64,000 nucleotides of DNA from Aquibium sp. A9E412 (lineage in GTDB: Bacteria; Pseudomonadota; Alphaproteobacteria; Rhizobiales; Rhizobiaceae): positions 1 to 64,000 of the forward strand of contig NZ_JAOAOP010000009.1 of the NCBI RefSeq assembly GCF_030398335.1, in the 5' to 3' direction. Below are positions 1 through 9,214 of this stretch, in pieces (within the stretch, counting starts at the first letter, position 1; each line of letters opens with the position of its first letter). Under the pieces are notes generated by a model, which had not been told where the DNA came from, searched no databases, and saw only the letters and a list, made by a program, of their open reading frames with translations. The position numbers were made by a program, and so were the translations under genes.

Positions 1-855
1 GGCGCCCTGGCCGAGATCGGCCAGGGCAGCCGACCACAGGGCAGCCGCACACTCGGCCCCGCATGCGGTCATGCCCAACTCCTTTGCCAGATCGCTGGCC
101 GTGTGAAGGTCCTTGGCCATGAGGGTCATGGCGAAACCCGAGGCGAAGCTTCCCGACAGGATGTGCGGTTTCAGTTTCACTTCGGTGGCATTGTTGCGAC
201 CGGTCGAGGCGTTGAGAATGTCGACCAGCGTGGCAGGATCGACGCCGAATGCCTCGCCGATCAGCATCGCCTCGCAGGCGGCTGCCAGACCGGCCGCCGA
301 GACGTAGTTGTTGAGCGCCTTGGCAGCGTGACCGCAGCCAAGCGGACCGGCGTGGATGACCGTCGTGCCCATGGCATCGAGCAGCGGCCGGGCCCGAGCG
401 ACATCGACATCGCGCCCGCCAGCCATGATGCACAGCGAGCCGTCGCGTGCCCGAGCCACCCCGCCCGACACCGGCGCGTCCACGAGAGCAAGCCCTCTGT
501 CCAGGAGGAGCGCCCCGAGCTTGCGCGTGCTCATCGGCGCCGACGAGCTCATGTCGACAACCAGAGCCCCCGGCTTCAAGCACGCCGCCACGCCGCCCTC
601 GCCCAAGACCACTTCGCGCACCACCGTCCCGTCCGGCAGCATCGTCACGACGATGTCGCAACCTGCGACCGCCGCTCGTGCGTTCTCGAACACGCGAACG
701 CCCGAGGCGGCGAGCGCCTGGCGCGATTGCAGGTCCGTATCGACGCCACGAAGATCGAAGCCGGCCGCACGCAACCGCTCGGCCATCGGCCGGCCCATCA
801 TGCCGAGTCCGATGAAGGCGACGGAGCACGCGCCGCCCGGAGCTGTCGCCGTCAC
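1..855 (-). CDS. 3-hydroxyisobutyrate dehydrogenase-family NAD(P) oxidoreductase (3' end outside window)
   Basis: A beta-hydroxyacid dehydrogenase that would oxidise a hydroxy acid to the semialdehyde or keto acid with NAD(P) in the cytoplasm. The N-terminal Rossmann motif FIGLGMMGRPMAERL is clear. It is followed by VVTMLPDG, the substrate-binding DAPVSGG motif, and the catalytic-lysine helix GHAAKALNNY. About 285 codons are visible with no stop; the C-terminus runs off the left edge, close to the usual family length of 290-300. The start is GTG at 855, which overlaps the stop of the upstream gene as GTGA, with AAGGAG upstream. It is therefore translationally coupled to the carboxymuconolactone-decarboxylase-like gene and belongs to the amidase operon. 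The natural substrate is not visible from the sequence. Confidence 0.85.
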   Translation of the reverse strand, partial: MTATAPGGACSVAFIGLGMMGRPMAERLRAAGFDLRGVDTDLQSRQALAASGVRVFENARAAVAGCDIVVTMLPDGTVVREVVLGEGGVAACLKPGALVVDMSSSAPMSTRKLGALLLDRGLALVDAPVSGGVARARDGSLCIMAGGRDVDVARARPLLDAMGTTVIHAGPLGCGHAAKALNNYVSAAGLAAACEAMLIGEAFGVDPATLVDILNASTGRNNATEVKLKPHILSGSFASGFAMTLMAKDLHTASDLAKELGMTACGAECAAALWSAALADLGQGA

Positions 856-1244
856 ACGTCCATCTCCTTGAACACATCCTTGGCTATGCGAAAACAATCG
901 AGCGCGGCCGGCACGCCGCAATAGACACCGATCTGCAGAAAGATCTCCTTGAGCTCATCTTTGGTGAGGCCGTTGTTGAGCGCGCCGCGCAGATGCAGCT
1001 TGAACTCCTGCGGGCGGTTGAGGGCCGCCGTCATGCCCAAATTGAGGATGCTGCGGTCGCGCCGCTCGAGACCGGGGCGGTTCCAGATCTCGTCCCAGCA
1101 CCATTCGGTGGTGAGCTGCTGCATGGCCCAGTTGAACTCGTCCGCCTGCTCCAGGGACGTGTCCACATAATCCGCGCCGAGCACCGCTCGTCTGGTCTTG
1201 AGCCCACGCTCGAATTTTTCAGATCTCGGTTTCTGTCCGCTCAT
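852..1244 (-). CDS. carboxymuconolactone decarboxylase (PcaC)-family protein
   Basis: A 130-residue single-domain protein of the CMD/AhpD-like superfamily. Visible family features are LNLGMTAALNRPQEFKLHL, the helix GALNNGLTKDELKEIFLQ and the C-terminal YCGVPAALDCFRIAKDVF. Family members either decarboxylate 4-carboxymuconolactone or act as small redox or isomerase-like enzymes. There is no CxxC pair of the AhpD type, so the PcaC-like branch is favoured, but no other beta-ketoadipate gene is nearby and a true PcaC role is doubtful. The start chosen is the ATG at 1244 (MSGQKPRSEKFERG), which gives the usual family length; the open frame extends further upstream without family resemblance. It lies 29 bp after the amidase gene and overlaps the next gene by 4 bp. 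Confidence 0.8.
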   Translation of the reverse strand: MSGQKPRSEKFERGLKTRRAVLGADYVDTSLEQADEFNWAMQQLTTEWCWDEIWNRPGLERRDRSILNLGMTAALNRPQEFKLHLRGALNNGLTKDELKEIFLQIGVYCGVPAALDCFRIAKDVFKEMDV

Positions 1245-1273
1245 TGGCTCTGTCCTTGTCGCCCTCGTCGCGG

Positions 1274-2668
1274 TTACGCACGCACCCAGGTCGGCTCGAA
1301 CAGATCGCCCAGCAGGCGCTCGATCTCGAGGCCGGCGCTCATCAGACGCACGTCCTGACCATAAAGCCCTGATATCAGAATGCTGGTCGGCAACCCGCTG
1401 CCGTCGCGCCCGGTCGGCAACGCCAAGCCGCACAGACGCAGCATGTTGCCGAGCATCGTATTGCGCAGCGTGCGCAGATTGACCCGGTGAAAGAGCTCGT
1501 CGTCGGCCTCCAGCGGTGCAACCTCCGGTGCCGTGGTCGCCGTCGTCGGCATCAGCAAGAAGGCATCCGCCAGTTCCTGCTCGAGCCGTGCGATCGCCGC
1601 GGCGCGCTCTGCCTGGATCGACTGCAGGTCGTGAGCGGACATCGCCTTGCCCTGCAGGATGCGGTGGGTCACGCGGCGATCGATCTTGCCGCCGTCCGGT
1701 CCATCCACCAGCTCGTGGTATTCGTGGTAGGCCTCGGCCGCCACCAGCGAGCCATGTCTGGCCGTCATGTGGCTGGCCATCTCCAACGCCTCAACGGGAC
1801 GCCTCTCGACCTGGGCGCCTGCCTTCTCCAGCCGCTCAAGTGCGGCATCGTAATTGTCCAACACCGCCTGCTCAGCCTCATCCAGCACGATGTTCGTCGC
1901 GGCGACGAAACGGCACTCAGACAGATCGGCGCGCCGGGCCTCGGTGGCCGGCGCACCCCGCAACACCATGTCGAGCATGACGCAGTCGGCCACGCTGCGC
2001 CCGAGCGGTCCGATCGTGTCGAGCGTACGGGACAGCGGCACCATGCCGTTCTTGTCGATCCGCCCCTCGCTGGATTTCAGTCCGACGACCCCATTGAGCG
2101 AAGCGGGGATGCGCACCGAACCTCCCGTATCGGTCCCGACCGAACACGGCGCCAGCCCGGCCGCAACCGCCGCGCCCGAGCCCGAAGACGACCCTCCCGG
2201 TGAGCGGGCAACCCGGCGATCGTTGGGATTGACGGGGGTGCCGTAGTGGGGATTGAGGCCCAGGCCGGAATAGGCGAACTCGGTCAGGTTGAGCTTGCCG
2301 AGCGTCACCATGCCCGCCGCCGCTGCGTTGGCCACGCAGAAGGCGTCCTGCCGTTTGGGCGGGGCGTCGCGATACAGCGCCGAGCCGGCTGTCGTTGCGG
2401 CGCCAGCCGTATCGAACAGATCCTTCCAGGCGATCGGAACGCCGTCCAGCGACGACAGCGGTCGGCCTTTGCGAAAGCGCTCTGCGGCTGCCCGGGCCTC
2501 CTGGCGCGCCCGATCGTGCATGACCGCGATGAAGATGCGATCCTCCTTCGCGTCATCGATGCGCTCCAGGAAATACTCGGTCACGTCCACCGGATCGGTC
2601 TCGCCGTTGCGATAGGCCAGGGCGATCTCGCCGGCCGTCCGACGGACAATCGCGTCGATATCTTCCAC
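1274..2668 (-). CDS. amidase (amidase-signature family, GatA-like)
   Basis: A 464-residue amidase-signature enzyme that hydrolyses a carboxamide to acid and ammonia. The Ser-cisSer-Lys triad region is intact: the lysine lies in GVPIAWKDLFD, and the glycine/serine-rich signature in RSPGGSSSGSGAAVAAGL, followed by GTDTGGSVRIPAS. The C-terminal NTMLGNMLRLCGLALPTG is typical. GTG at 2668 is chosen as start because AAGGAG lies about 7 bases upstream and family similarity begins there; the frame stays open back to 2920 with unrelated sequence. It heads the amidase - CMD - dehydrogenase group. A stand-alone catabolic amidase is more likely than GatA, since no gatB or gatC is adjacent. The substrate is unknown; an amide released by the neighbouring hydantoinase-type ring opening is one possibility. 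Confidence 0.88.
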   Translation of the reverse strand: MEDIDAIVRRTAGEIALAYRNGETDPVDVTEYFLERIDDAKEDRIFIAVMHDRARQEARAAAERFRKGRPLSSLDGVPIAWKDLFDTAGAATTAGSALYRDAPPKRQDAFCVANAAAAGMVTLGKLNLTEFAYSGLGLNPHYGTPVNPNDRRVARSPGGSSSGSGAAVAAGLAPCSVGTDTGGSVRIPASLNGVVGLKSSEGRIDKNGMVPLSRTLDTIGPLGRSVADCVMLDMVLRGAPATEARRADLSECRFVAATNIVLDEAEQAVLDNYDAALERLEKAGAQVERRPVEALEMASHMTARHGSLVAAEAYHEYHELVDGPDGGKIDRRVTHRILQGKAMSAHDLQSIQAERAAAIARLEQELADAFLLMPTTATTAPEVAPLEADDELFHRVNLRTLRNTMLGNMLRLCGLALPTGRDGSGLPTSILISGLYGQDVRLMSAGLEIERLLGDLFEPTWVRA

Positions 2669-3007
2669 TCTTCTGCTCCTTCGCGATCGTCGCCCGCCCG
2701 GGCTTCTCAAGCCGTTCGCGGTGGGGTAGGTTGAAAATGTTGCCGTCCGCCCACGGTACACCCGTCGCGCGGTTTCCCGCCTGCTGCGGCCGCTGCATTC
2801 TGCGCCTGACGAGCCGGGCTTCTGTCCTTTCGCGGCGACGAAGCACCCGATTTTTCGAACAAAGCCAATCCTTGCGGCGCGCTGAACAGCGCGCCACAGC
2901 ATGTTGAACGACACCGACAAGCGGCTATGTGGATGGGTTCAGCGTCTCAGACGGTTCAAAACCTTTCGTTTTCGTCGTGTTCGCGTTTCCGTTGTCCACG
3001 CTTCCCA
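2669..3007. other. intergenic gap between polyamine-type ABC operon and amidase operon
   Basis: This 339-bp stretch lies between two minus-strand genes. It holds no convincing gene; the open frames across it lack family resemblance. It should carry the promoter of the amidase operon, and it contains a strong inverted repeat at 2876-2895. Confidence 0.5.
2876..2895 (-). terminator. GC-rich hairpin, possible terminator or RNA-stability element
   Basis: Perfect 9-bp inverted repeat GGCGCGCTG-AA-CAGCGCGCC, with the loop reduced to AA. It lies downstream of the polyamine-type ABC operon and upstream of the amidase operon, in the minus direction. No T-run follows, so it may be a Rho-assisted stop, a stability hairpin or a protein-binding palindrome. 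Confidence 0.4.
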
Positions 3008-4192
3008 CTAATGGGCCGCGTAAGGTTCCGACGCACCGGTGTCGACCCGATCGAGCACATGCGCGTGCTTCTTGTCCCAACTCGCCGTGACGGCATCGCC
3101 GGGTCCGATCGGCTCGATGAAGTAGTCATGATCGGGCACGTTGGCGACGAAGGTGTCCAAACCCGGCACCTGCAGGCTCACCTTCACGAAATTGCCCTGA
3201 TATTCGATGGAATCCACGGTGCCGAGGACCGAATTGGTCGCCGTCTGGGTTTCGGCGTCGGCGCGTTTGTGGATCGTGATGTAGTCGCGCCGCACGGAAA
3301 AGGACAGGTCATCGCCGACCGCCGGCGCCGCTTTCTGCGGGGCGAGCTCGAACGTTTCGCCGCGCGCGCTCTTCAGTTTGGCGATGCCGCCCTCGATGCT
3401 CTCCACCTTTCCGGTGAGCACGTTCTGAGCTCCCATGAAACGGGCCACATAGGGCGTGGCGGGGCTGTTGTAGATATCCCGCGCCCTGGCAGCCTGGTCG
3501 ATGCGGCCCGTATCCATCACCACCACCATATCGGCCAGCGCGATCGCCTCCGGCTGGGTGTGGGTCACGTGCACGAATGTGATGCCGAGTTCGGCCTGGA
3601 GCGTCTTGAGCTCCACCCGCATCTGCAGGCGCAAGAACTCGTCGAGCGCCGAAAGCGGCTCATCGAGCAGCAGAACGCGCGGATTGGTGATCAGCGAACG
3701 CGCGAGGGCAACGCGTTGCTGTTGGCCTCCCGATAGCTGCGCCGGCATGCGGTCGCGCAGATGCGCGAGCTGGACACGCTCGAGCATTTCGTCGGCGCGC
3801 TTGCGGCGCTCGTCCCTGCCCACGCCGCGCATCTTCAAATAGAAGGCGACGTTGTCGCGAATGCTCAGATGCGGAAACAGCGCGTAGCTCTGAAACATCA
3901 TCGCCGTACCGCGCTGCACAGGCGGCAGGCCGAGCACCGAAGTGCCGCCGATTGTGATCTCGCCCGATGTCGGAGCCTCATGCCCGGCAATCATGCGCAG
4001 GATCGTGGTCTTGCCGCAGCCCGACGGACCGAGAAGGCAGCAATAGGACCCGTGCGGGATGGTCAGGTTGATGTCCTTGACCGCATGGGTGTCGCCGAAC
4101 TTCTTGGTCAGATCGACCAAGCGGATTTCGCCGGAGTTCGACGTGTCGGTCACTGAGGCGCCGGACGGGGCAGTAACTGGTGTGAAATTCAT
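3008..4192 (-). CDS. ABC transporter ATP-binding protein, PotA-like (spermidine/putrescine type)
   Basis: A 394-residue ATPase energising import by the adjacent PotB/PotC-like permeases. It has Walker A GPSGCGKTT, Q-loop FQSYALFPHLS, signature [15 protein letters not shown], Walker B RVLLLDEPLSALD and switch HVTHTQPEA. A C-terminal TOBE-type regulatory domain covers about residues 280-380. The N-terminus has about 20 extra residues before GEIRLVDLTKKFG. The ATG directly abuts the stop of the permease gene, so it is the last gene of a four-gene operon (binding protein, two permeases, ATPase). Substrates of this family include polyamines, opines and other cationic amines; the exact one is unknown. 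Confidence 0.93.
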   Translation of the reverse strand: MNFTPVTAPSGASVTDTSNSGEIRLVDLTKKFGDTHAVKDINLTIPHGSYCCLLGPSGCGKTTILRMIAGHEAPTSGEITIGGTSVLGLPPVQRGTAMMFQSYALFPHLSIRDNVAFYLKMRGVGRDERRKRADEMLERVQLAHLRDRMPAQLSGGQQQRVALARSLITNPRVLLLDEPLSALDEFLRLQMRVELKTLQAELGITFVHVTHTQPEAIALADMVVVMDTGRIDQAARARDIYNSPATPYVARFMGAQNVLTGKVESIEGGIAKLKSARGETFELAPQKAAPAVGDDLSFSVRRDYITIHKRADAETQTATNSVLGTVDSIEYQGNFVKVSLQVPGLDTFVANVPDHDYFIEPIGPGDAVTASWDKKHAHVLDRVDTGASEPYAAH

Positions 4193-5014
4193 CTACTTCG
4201 ACCGTCTGCGTTGGATGAGGATGATCGAGCCCAGGGCCACGGCGATCACGAAAAACGAGATCACCGTCGTTACCGTGCCCAGGGCGTAAAGCGCCGGCGA
4301 GGTGACGTTGGTGGTCATCGTCCAGATCTCCAGCGGCAGGGTGTTCCTGGTGCCGACGGTCAACCAACTGCGCGGAAACTCGTCGTAAGACAGCGTGAAG
4401 CCGAACAGCGCGACGGCGATCATTCCCGGAAACACAATTGGCACGACTACGTCCTTGATCGACTGCCAGCGGCTGGCACCGAGATCGAACGCGGCTTCCT
4501 CGTAGGATGGGCTCAGCCGCCCAAGAATTGCGAACATGATCAGCAGGCCAAAAGGCAGCGTCCATGTCAGATGGGCCCCCAGCGCCGTGCCGTACCAGCT
4601 CGCCGACAGGCCGAGGAACTGGGCGGTCACCAGAATGCCGATCGATAGCACCAGGCCGGGAATGATCAGGCTGGCGATCGCCATGTAGAACAGCGGACCC
4701 GAGCCGCGGAAGCGATGGCGGAAGCCAAAACCGGCCGTCACCGAGATCAGCACGGTCAATACCATGACCACGAGGGCCAGCGGCAGGGATCGCGAGAAGG
4801 CGCCGGGCACGTCGCCGACGCGCGTCGGGTTGAACAATTCGTCGAACCAGATCAGCGAGGGATCGCGCAGCGGAAAGTTGAGCGATGCCGACGGGCCCTG
4901 AAAGGACAAGACCAGCACCGAAATCATCGGTCCGTACAGGAACAGGACGAACAACAGCATCAGCAAGGACAGAACGTAAAAGGTCCAAGGTCTGCGGTCT
5001 TGGGAGGACGGCAT
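4193..5014 (-). CDS. ABC transporter permease, PotC-like
   Basis: A 273-residue inner-membrane permease with about six transmembrane segments (the first is FYVLSLLMLLFVLFLYGPMI). The EAA-type cytoplasmic loop that contacts the ATPase reads EEAAFDLGASRWQSIKDVVV. ATG at 5014 was chosen because it follows the upstream stop by 4 bp and has AGGTAG upstream; the frame continues to 5044 inside the previous gene. It pairs with the PotB-like permease to form the transmembrane channel. Confidence 0.9.
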   Translation of the reverse strand: MPSSQDRRPWTFYVLSLLMLLFVLFLYGPMISVLVLSFQGPSASLNFPLRDPSLIWFDELFNPTRVGDVPGAFSRSLPLALVVMVLTVLISVTAGFGFRHRFRGSGPLFYMAIASLIIPGLVLSIGILVTAQFLGLSASWYGTALGAHLTWTLPFGLLIMFAILGRLSPSYEEAAFDLGASRWQSIKDVVVPIVFPGMIAVALFGFTLSYDEFPRSWLTVGTRNTLPLEIWTMTTNVTSPALYALGTVTTVISFFVIAVALGSIILIQRRRSK

Positions 5015-5018
5015 GGCG

Positions 5019-5882
5019 CTACCTGACGAGTTCCTTGCGCACATCGACGAGACGGAAGATGGCGGAGGCGATCAAAAGAACGACGATCAAGAGGATGACC
5101 GCGTTGGCGGCGGCCCGCGGATAATTCAGAAACTGCAGGTCGTTGAAGATGGCGGACGCCGCCGAACCGGACAAGCCGCCGCTCATGACGGTGACGACCG
5201 AGAAATCCCCCATCACCAGCGTCACGACGAACAGCGTTCCAAGGGCGATCCCGGTCTTCGACAATGGCAGCACCACGTTCCATATCACGCCCCAGCGGCT
5301 GGCACCGGCATCCACCGCCGCCTCGAGCAGCGACTTGTCGATGCGCGCCATCGAATTGAAGATCGGCACGATCATGAACAGCGTGAACAGGTGGACATAG
5401 GCGATCACGACCGCGAAGTCGGAATAAAGCAGCCATTCGACCGGCTGGTCTGTCAGACCGCTGCCGACGAGAGCCTGATTGATCACGCCCTCGCGGCCGA
5501 GCACCGGACGCCACGAGATCATGCGGATGATGTTGGAGGTCCAGAACGGCACCGTGCACACCAAGAACAGCGCGATCGCGGTGACCAGATTGCGGACATG
5601 GAAGACCAGGAAATAGGAGATCCAGAAGCCGATGAAGCCCGTGATCGCCAGCACGATCAGGGCAAACTTGATCGTCGACCAGTATAACATCCAGTTTGTT
5701 CGATTGGTCAGAATGTCTGCGTAGTTCTTGAAGGTGAAGTCGGGGACTATGCCGACGAGCATCTGGTAGCGAAAAAAGCTGACCAGGAGAACCAGCGCGA
5801 CCGGTATCGAAAAAAACAGGATCAGGACCAGTGCCAATGGCGACACTTGGATATAGGGAAGGGCCGAGGATCTGCTGTTCAT
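5019..5882 (-). CDS. ABC transporter permease, PotB-like
   Basis: A 287-residue inner-membrane permease with about six transmembrane segments, beginning with LALVLILFFSIPVALVLLVS. The ATPase-contact loop is LLEAAVDAGASRWGVIWNVV. It is separated from the binding-protein gene by a short gap that holds a strong hairpin. It is second in the binding protein - permease - permease - ATPase operon, the usual order for polyamine/opine-type importers in alphaproteobacteria. Confidence 0.9.
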   Translation of the reverse strand: MNSRSSALPYIQVSPLALVLILFFSIPVALVLLVSFFRYQMLVGIVPDFTFKNYADILTNRTNWMLYWSTIKFALIVLAITGFIGFWISYFLVFHVRNLVTAIALFLVCTVPFWTSNIIRMISWRPVLGREGVINQALVGSGLTDQPVEWLLYSDFAVVIAYVHLFTLFMIVPIFNSMARIDKSLLEAAVDAGASRWGVIWNVVLPLSKTGIALGTLFVVTLVMGDFSVVTVMSGGLSGSAASAIFNDLQFLNYPRAAANAVILLIVVLLIASAIFRLVDVRKELVR

Positions 5883-5905
5883 CGTGCGGGGTATCCGGAT
5901 GTGGG

Positions 5906-5933
5906 GCGGACGGCGGCCCGAACCGCCGTCCGC
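5906..5933 (-). promoter_or_regulatory. intra-operonic hairpin after the binding-protein gene
   Basis: Perfect 11-bp stem GCGGACGGCGG / CCGCCGTCCGC with a 6-base loop, between the stop of the binding-protein gene and the PotB-like start. Such hairpins are known to stabilise the upstream message or attenuate readthrough, so that the binding protein is made in excess over the membrane parts. The role here is inferred from position. Confidence 0.6.
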
Positions 5934-5946
5934 TTTCTGTCAGCCG

Positions 5947-7236
5947 TCAGGCGGCGCTGAACTCGTTCCACTTGGAGTAGAGGAACTCGGCCTCGTCCAT
6001 GAGGTTGTTCCACACGGCAACGCTTGAGAAGCGGTCCTCGTAGGAGCCGCCATCGCGCACGTCGCCGGCCGAGTTCGTCTTCTGGCCGGTCGGACTCGTG
6101 ATATCGTCCGTCGCTGCCTTGCCCTCGTAGAAGAAGCCGCGCTCGTTCTCGCTGAGCGCTGCCTTCGCGGTTTCCGGATTGGCGCTGTAATAGCCCTGTT
6201 TGGCGATGAAGCCGCCGACCCAGCCGGAATTGTACCAGGTCATGTACTCATAGGCGGCATCGCGTTTGAGCCCATCGAGGTGGGACATCATCGCCAGACC
6301 GTTGCCCCAACCGCGATAGCCTTCCTTGAGCGGCTGGTAGACGCAAGGCACGTTCTGGGTCTGGACGGCGGTGACGGCTGGCGACCACATCGACTGGATC
6401 ACCACCTCGCCGCCGGCCATCAGGTTGACCGACTCGTCGAACGTGTTCCACAAGGCGCGCCAATGGCCGTCGCGCTTCAGTTCGATCAGCCGGGCGATCG
6501 TCTTCTGGATCTCGTCCTGGGTCGGATTGCCCTTGTCACCGTAGGTCAACTCGCCCGCGCTCTCCAGCGCCATCATGGCGTCCATGATGCCGTTGGTCGG
6601 GATGTTCTGGATCGCCGCCTTGCCCTTGAAATCCGGCGAGATCAGATCGGCCCAGGAGGTAATTTCCCGCCCCACCAGGTCGGGGCGAATGCCGAGCGTA
6701 TCGGCGTTGTAGACACCCGGCACGAACGTGGCGAATTCGGTCTGTCCGCTGGCAAAGCCCCGGGCGTCGACCGCATCGAGATAGATATACTCGATCGGCG
6801 CGTCGCCTTCGCGCGACACTTCCTTGCCGTTGAACGTGCCGGCCGTGTACAGCGGGGTGAGCTGATCCCAGTTCCTGACCTTGGCGATCTCCACGCCTTG
6901 GATCACGCCCTGCGGGACGGCGATCTTGGACTGCCAGATCTCCATGTCCGCCACGTCGATCGAATTGGGATCGTTGATCATGCGGTTGATCAGGCCGGGA
7001 TGGTCGACGACCGACATCTCGACCTTGAATCCGAGATCCTCGCTTGCCTGGCGGGCAATGTCCGGCAGGGTCGAATAGGACATGCCGGTATGGTTGAGCG
7101 TGACATCCTTGAGGTTCTGCGCCCAAACCGTCGGAAAGCCAGTGACCAGCGTCGTGCCGGCAACAGCGGCACCACCCTTCAAAATCGAGCGCCGCGACAC
7201 GCGGCCCGTACCGATCGCTTTCGCTGATTTCTTCAT
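5947..7236 (-). CDS. periplasmic substrate-binding protein, PotD-like, Tat-exported
   Basis: A 429-residue solute-binding protein of the spermidine/putrescine-type cluster that delivers ligand to the PotB/PotC-like permease. It has a twin-arginine signal (RVSRRSILKGGAAVAG) ending near TVWAQ, as is frequent in this binding-protein family in rhizobia. ATG at 7236 is preferred because GGAGCAGGAA lies directly upstream; two other in-frame starts (7266, 7284) lack this. It is the first gene of the transporter operon. The 195-bp space after the hydantoinase B gene may carry its own promoter, but readthrough from the hydantoinase genes is also possible. Confidence 0.9.
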   Translation of the reverse strand: MKKSAKAIGTGRVSRRSILKGGAAVAGTTLVTGFPTVWAQNLKDVTLNHTGMSYSTLPDIARQASEDLGFKVEMSVVDHPGLINRMINDPNSIDVADMEIWQSKIAVPQGVIQGVEIAKVRNWDQLTPLYTAGTFNGKEVSREGDAPIEYIYLDAVDARGFASGQTEFATFVPGVYNADTLGIRPDLVGREITSWADLISPDFKGKAAIQNIPTNGIMDAMMALESAGELTYGDKGNPTQDEIQKTIARLIELKRDGHWRALWNTFDESVNLMAGGEVVIQSMWSPAVTAVQTQNVPCVYQPLKEGYRGWGNGLAMMSHLDGLKRDAAYEYMTWYNSGWVGGFIAKQGYYSANPETAKAALSENERGFFYEGKAATDDITSPTGQKTNSAGDVRDGGSYEDRFSSVAVWNNLMDEAEFLYSKWNEFSAA

Positions 7237-7431
7237 TTCCTGCTCCCATTCGTCAGTATGAAACATACTCCGCGCCATTCCCATGGCGCCTGGCGGGCGA
7301 AGTTCGGCATTTGTCTTGCTCTTGTTGCTTCGCCGCCGACGTCTCTGCCTGCGCAGTCCTTCATCGCCCCATGCGTTGCGATGTCTTTTTCCGCTCCTTT
7401 CACAAACGTATCACACCGTAGCCAAAACCCG

Positions 7432-9204
7432 TCATTGCGCGCCCATTCGTGCCCGCAGCTCACGGGTTCCGTTCAAGTCCAGCTTCCATCCATAGCCATC
7501 GTCAATCTCTTCCAGCACCACGCCGTAGTCGTCGCGCGCGTGCTCGCGCGTGATGAAGCCGTCCAGAACGTCGTCGAGAACCTTGTTCGGGTCGCGCTCG
7601 AGCGGGTCTCCATAGCCACCCCCGCAGGGCGAAAAATAGGATACCACGTCGCCGGTGCGGGTCAGCTTTCCGGAGAACTTTGCCGGCTCCAGGCTGACCT
7701 CCCCGGTATGGATGTTGCGGATCTCGACCTTGCCGCCGGCGCCCGGCTTGCCGCCGAAGACGCCCCAGGGCACATCCTCGTGGCGGTCTGCCTCGTGCGT
7801 CATGTAGCCAGGGCTGAGGAAACGCTGCGACTTGACCACGCCCGCGCCGCCGCGGAACTTTCCAGCGCCCGGGGGTGCGTCGTCACGGACCTCGTAGCGG
7901 TCGCAGATCAGCGGCAGATGCATGCCGAGATCCTCGAGCGGGTTGTTGCGCGTGTTGCGCATCAGTTCCTCGATCGTATCCGGTCCATCCGACTGCGGAC
8001 GACCGCCCATCGCCGCCTCGTTGACTTCGAGGAAGACCCAGTAGTCGCCGTTCTCGCGCACACCGGAATAAGCGGCGAAGGACAGAACCGCCGCATTGCC
8101 TGCGGTGCACTTGTCGGGCAGCACCGGCGCCAGCGCCTTGATAATCAGGTCGACGATGCGCTGGATCTGGGCAAAGCGCGCTTCGGCCGCGGCCGGCGCC
8201 GTCGGGTTGAAGATCGAGCCCGGCGGTGCCGTCACCTTAACCGGACGGAACGACCCTTCATTCTGAGGAATATATTCGGAATGAGTGTAGGTATCGAGCA
8301 GCAGGGCGCGGAAGGCGAAGAAGCAGGCGACCTTGGTGGAACCCTCGAACGGGACGTTGTAGGCGGTCGGCACCTGGGCCGAGGAGCCGGTAAGGTCGAC
8401 TTCGACGGCGTCGCCGGAGACCCGCACGGTCACTTTGAGCGGCAAGGTGACGCCGCGATTGCGGCCGTCGTCGTCCAGAAAGCCTTCTGCGACATACTCG
8501 CCGTCAGGAATCTTGGCGATCTCGCGCCGCAGCATATTCTCGGTGTAGTCCATCAATTGGCGCGTCGCGCGCAGCACGGTAGCCTTGCCGTACTTCTCCA
8601 TCAATTGCTGGAACCGCACCACGCCAAGCTCGGCCGAGGCGATCTGGGCCTCCAGATCGTTCATCACCTGGCTCGGCACGCGGGTGTTGTCGCGGATATA
8701 TTTCCACATCGTGTCGTTGCGCTTGCCGGCCTCGAACAGCTTGATGCCGTTGAGCAGCATGCCTTCGGCATAGACATCGGGAATGTCCATGATCAGGCCG
8801 GGCGTGGCGGCGCCGATGTCGATGTGATGGGCGGTGTTGGCAGAGAAGCCGACCAATTCATCCTCGAAGAACACCGGCATCACGATGGCGATGTCCGGCG
8901 AATGGCTGGCGCCGAAATACGGATGATTGTGAATGACAACGTCGCCGGGCTGCCACGCGTCGAGCGGGACCGACTTCTCGATGCCGCGCAGATAGCCGGG
9001 CAACGAGCCGATGTGCATAGGCGTGGAATCGGACTCGCACAGCGTGTTGTAGTCACGATCGAACAGTCCGGCGCCCAGATCCTGGCTTTCGCGAATGATC
9101 GACGAATAGCTCATTCGGTAAAGAACCGTGCCCATCTGCTCCGCGATCGAGTGCAAAGCGCCGCCAATGACCTGGAGGGTGATCGGATCGACTTCTTGCG
9201 CCAT
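7432..9204 (-). CDS. hydantoinase/oxoprolinase family subunit B (HyuB-like)
   Basis: A 590-residue beta subunit of an ATP-dependent cyclic-amide hydrolase (N-methylhydantoinase, hydantoin racemase-linked hydantoinase, 5-oxoprolinase or acetophenone-carboxylase superfamily). Characteristic stretches are DPITLQVIGGALHSIAEQMG at the N-terminus, ESQDLGAGLFD, DVVIHNHPYFGASHSPDI and a C-terminal FSPCGGGYGDP. It starts 10 bp after the stop of the A subunit gene, so the two are co-expressed. The pair opens a five-membered lactam-type ring with ATP hydrolysis. The complex is cytoplasmic. Whether the ligand is a hydantoin, oxoproline or another ring cannot be read from the sequence. Confidence 0.9.
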   Translation of the reverse strand: MAQEVDPITLQVIGGALHSIAEQMGTVLYRMSYSSIIRESQDLGAGLFDRDYNTLCESDSTPMHIGSLPGYLRGIEKSVPLDAWQPGDVVIHNHPYFGASHSPDIAIVMPVFFEDELVGFSANTAHHIDIGAATPGLIMDIPDVYAEGMLLNGIKLFEAGKRNDTMWKYIRDNTRVPSQVMNDLEAQIASAELGVVRFQQLMEKYGKATVLRATRQLMDYTENMLRREIAKIPDGEYVAEGFLDDDGRNRGVTLPLKVTVRVSGDAVEVDLTGSSAQVPTAYNVPFEGSTKVACFFAFRALLLDTYTHSEYIPQNEGSFRPVKVTAPPGSIFNPTAPAAAEARFAQIQRIVDLIIKALAPVLPDKCTAGNAAVLSFAAYSGVRENGDYWVFLEVNEAAMGGRPQSDGPDTIEELMRNTRNNPLEDLGMHLPLICDRYEVRDDAPPGAGKFRGGAGVVKSQRFLSPGYMTHEADRHEDVPWGVFGGKPGAGGKVEIRNIHTGEVSLEPAKFSGKLTRTGDVVSYFSPCGGGYGDPLERDPNKVLDDVLDGFITREHARDDYGVVLEEIDDGYGWKLDLNGTRELRARMGAQ

Positions 9205-9214
9205 TGCTGCCTCC

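Noticed and set aside
852-1244. Role of the CMD-family protein in protocatechuate degradation
   Set aside because: No pca genes are nearby and the operon context is amide metabolism, so a true PcaC function is not claimed.
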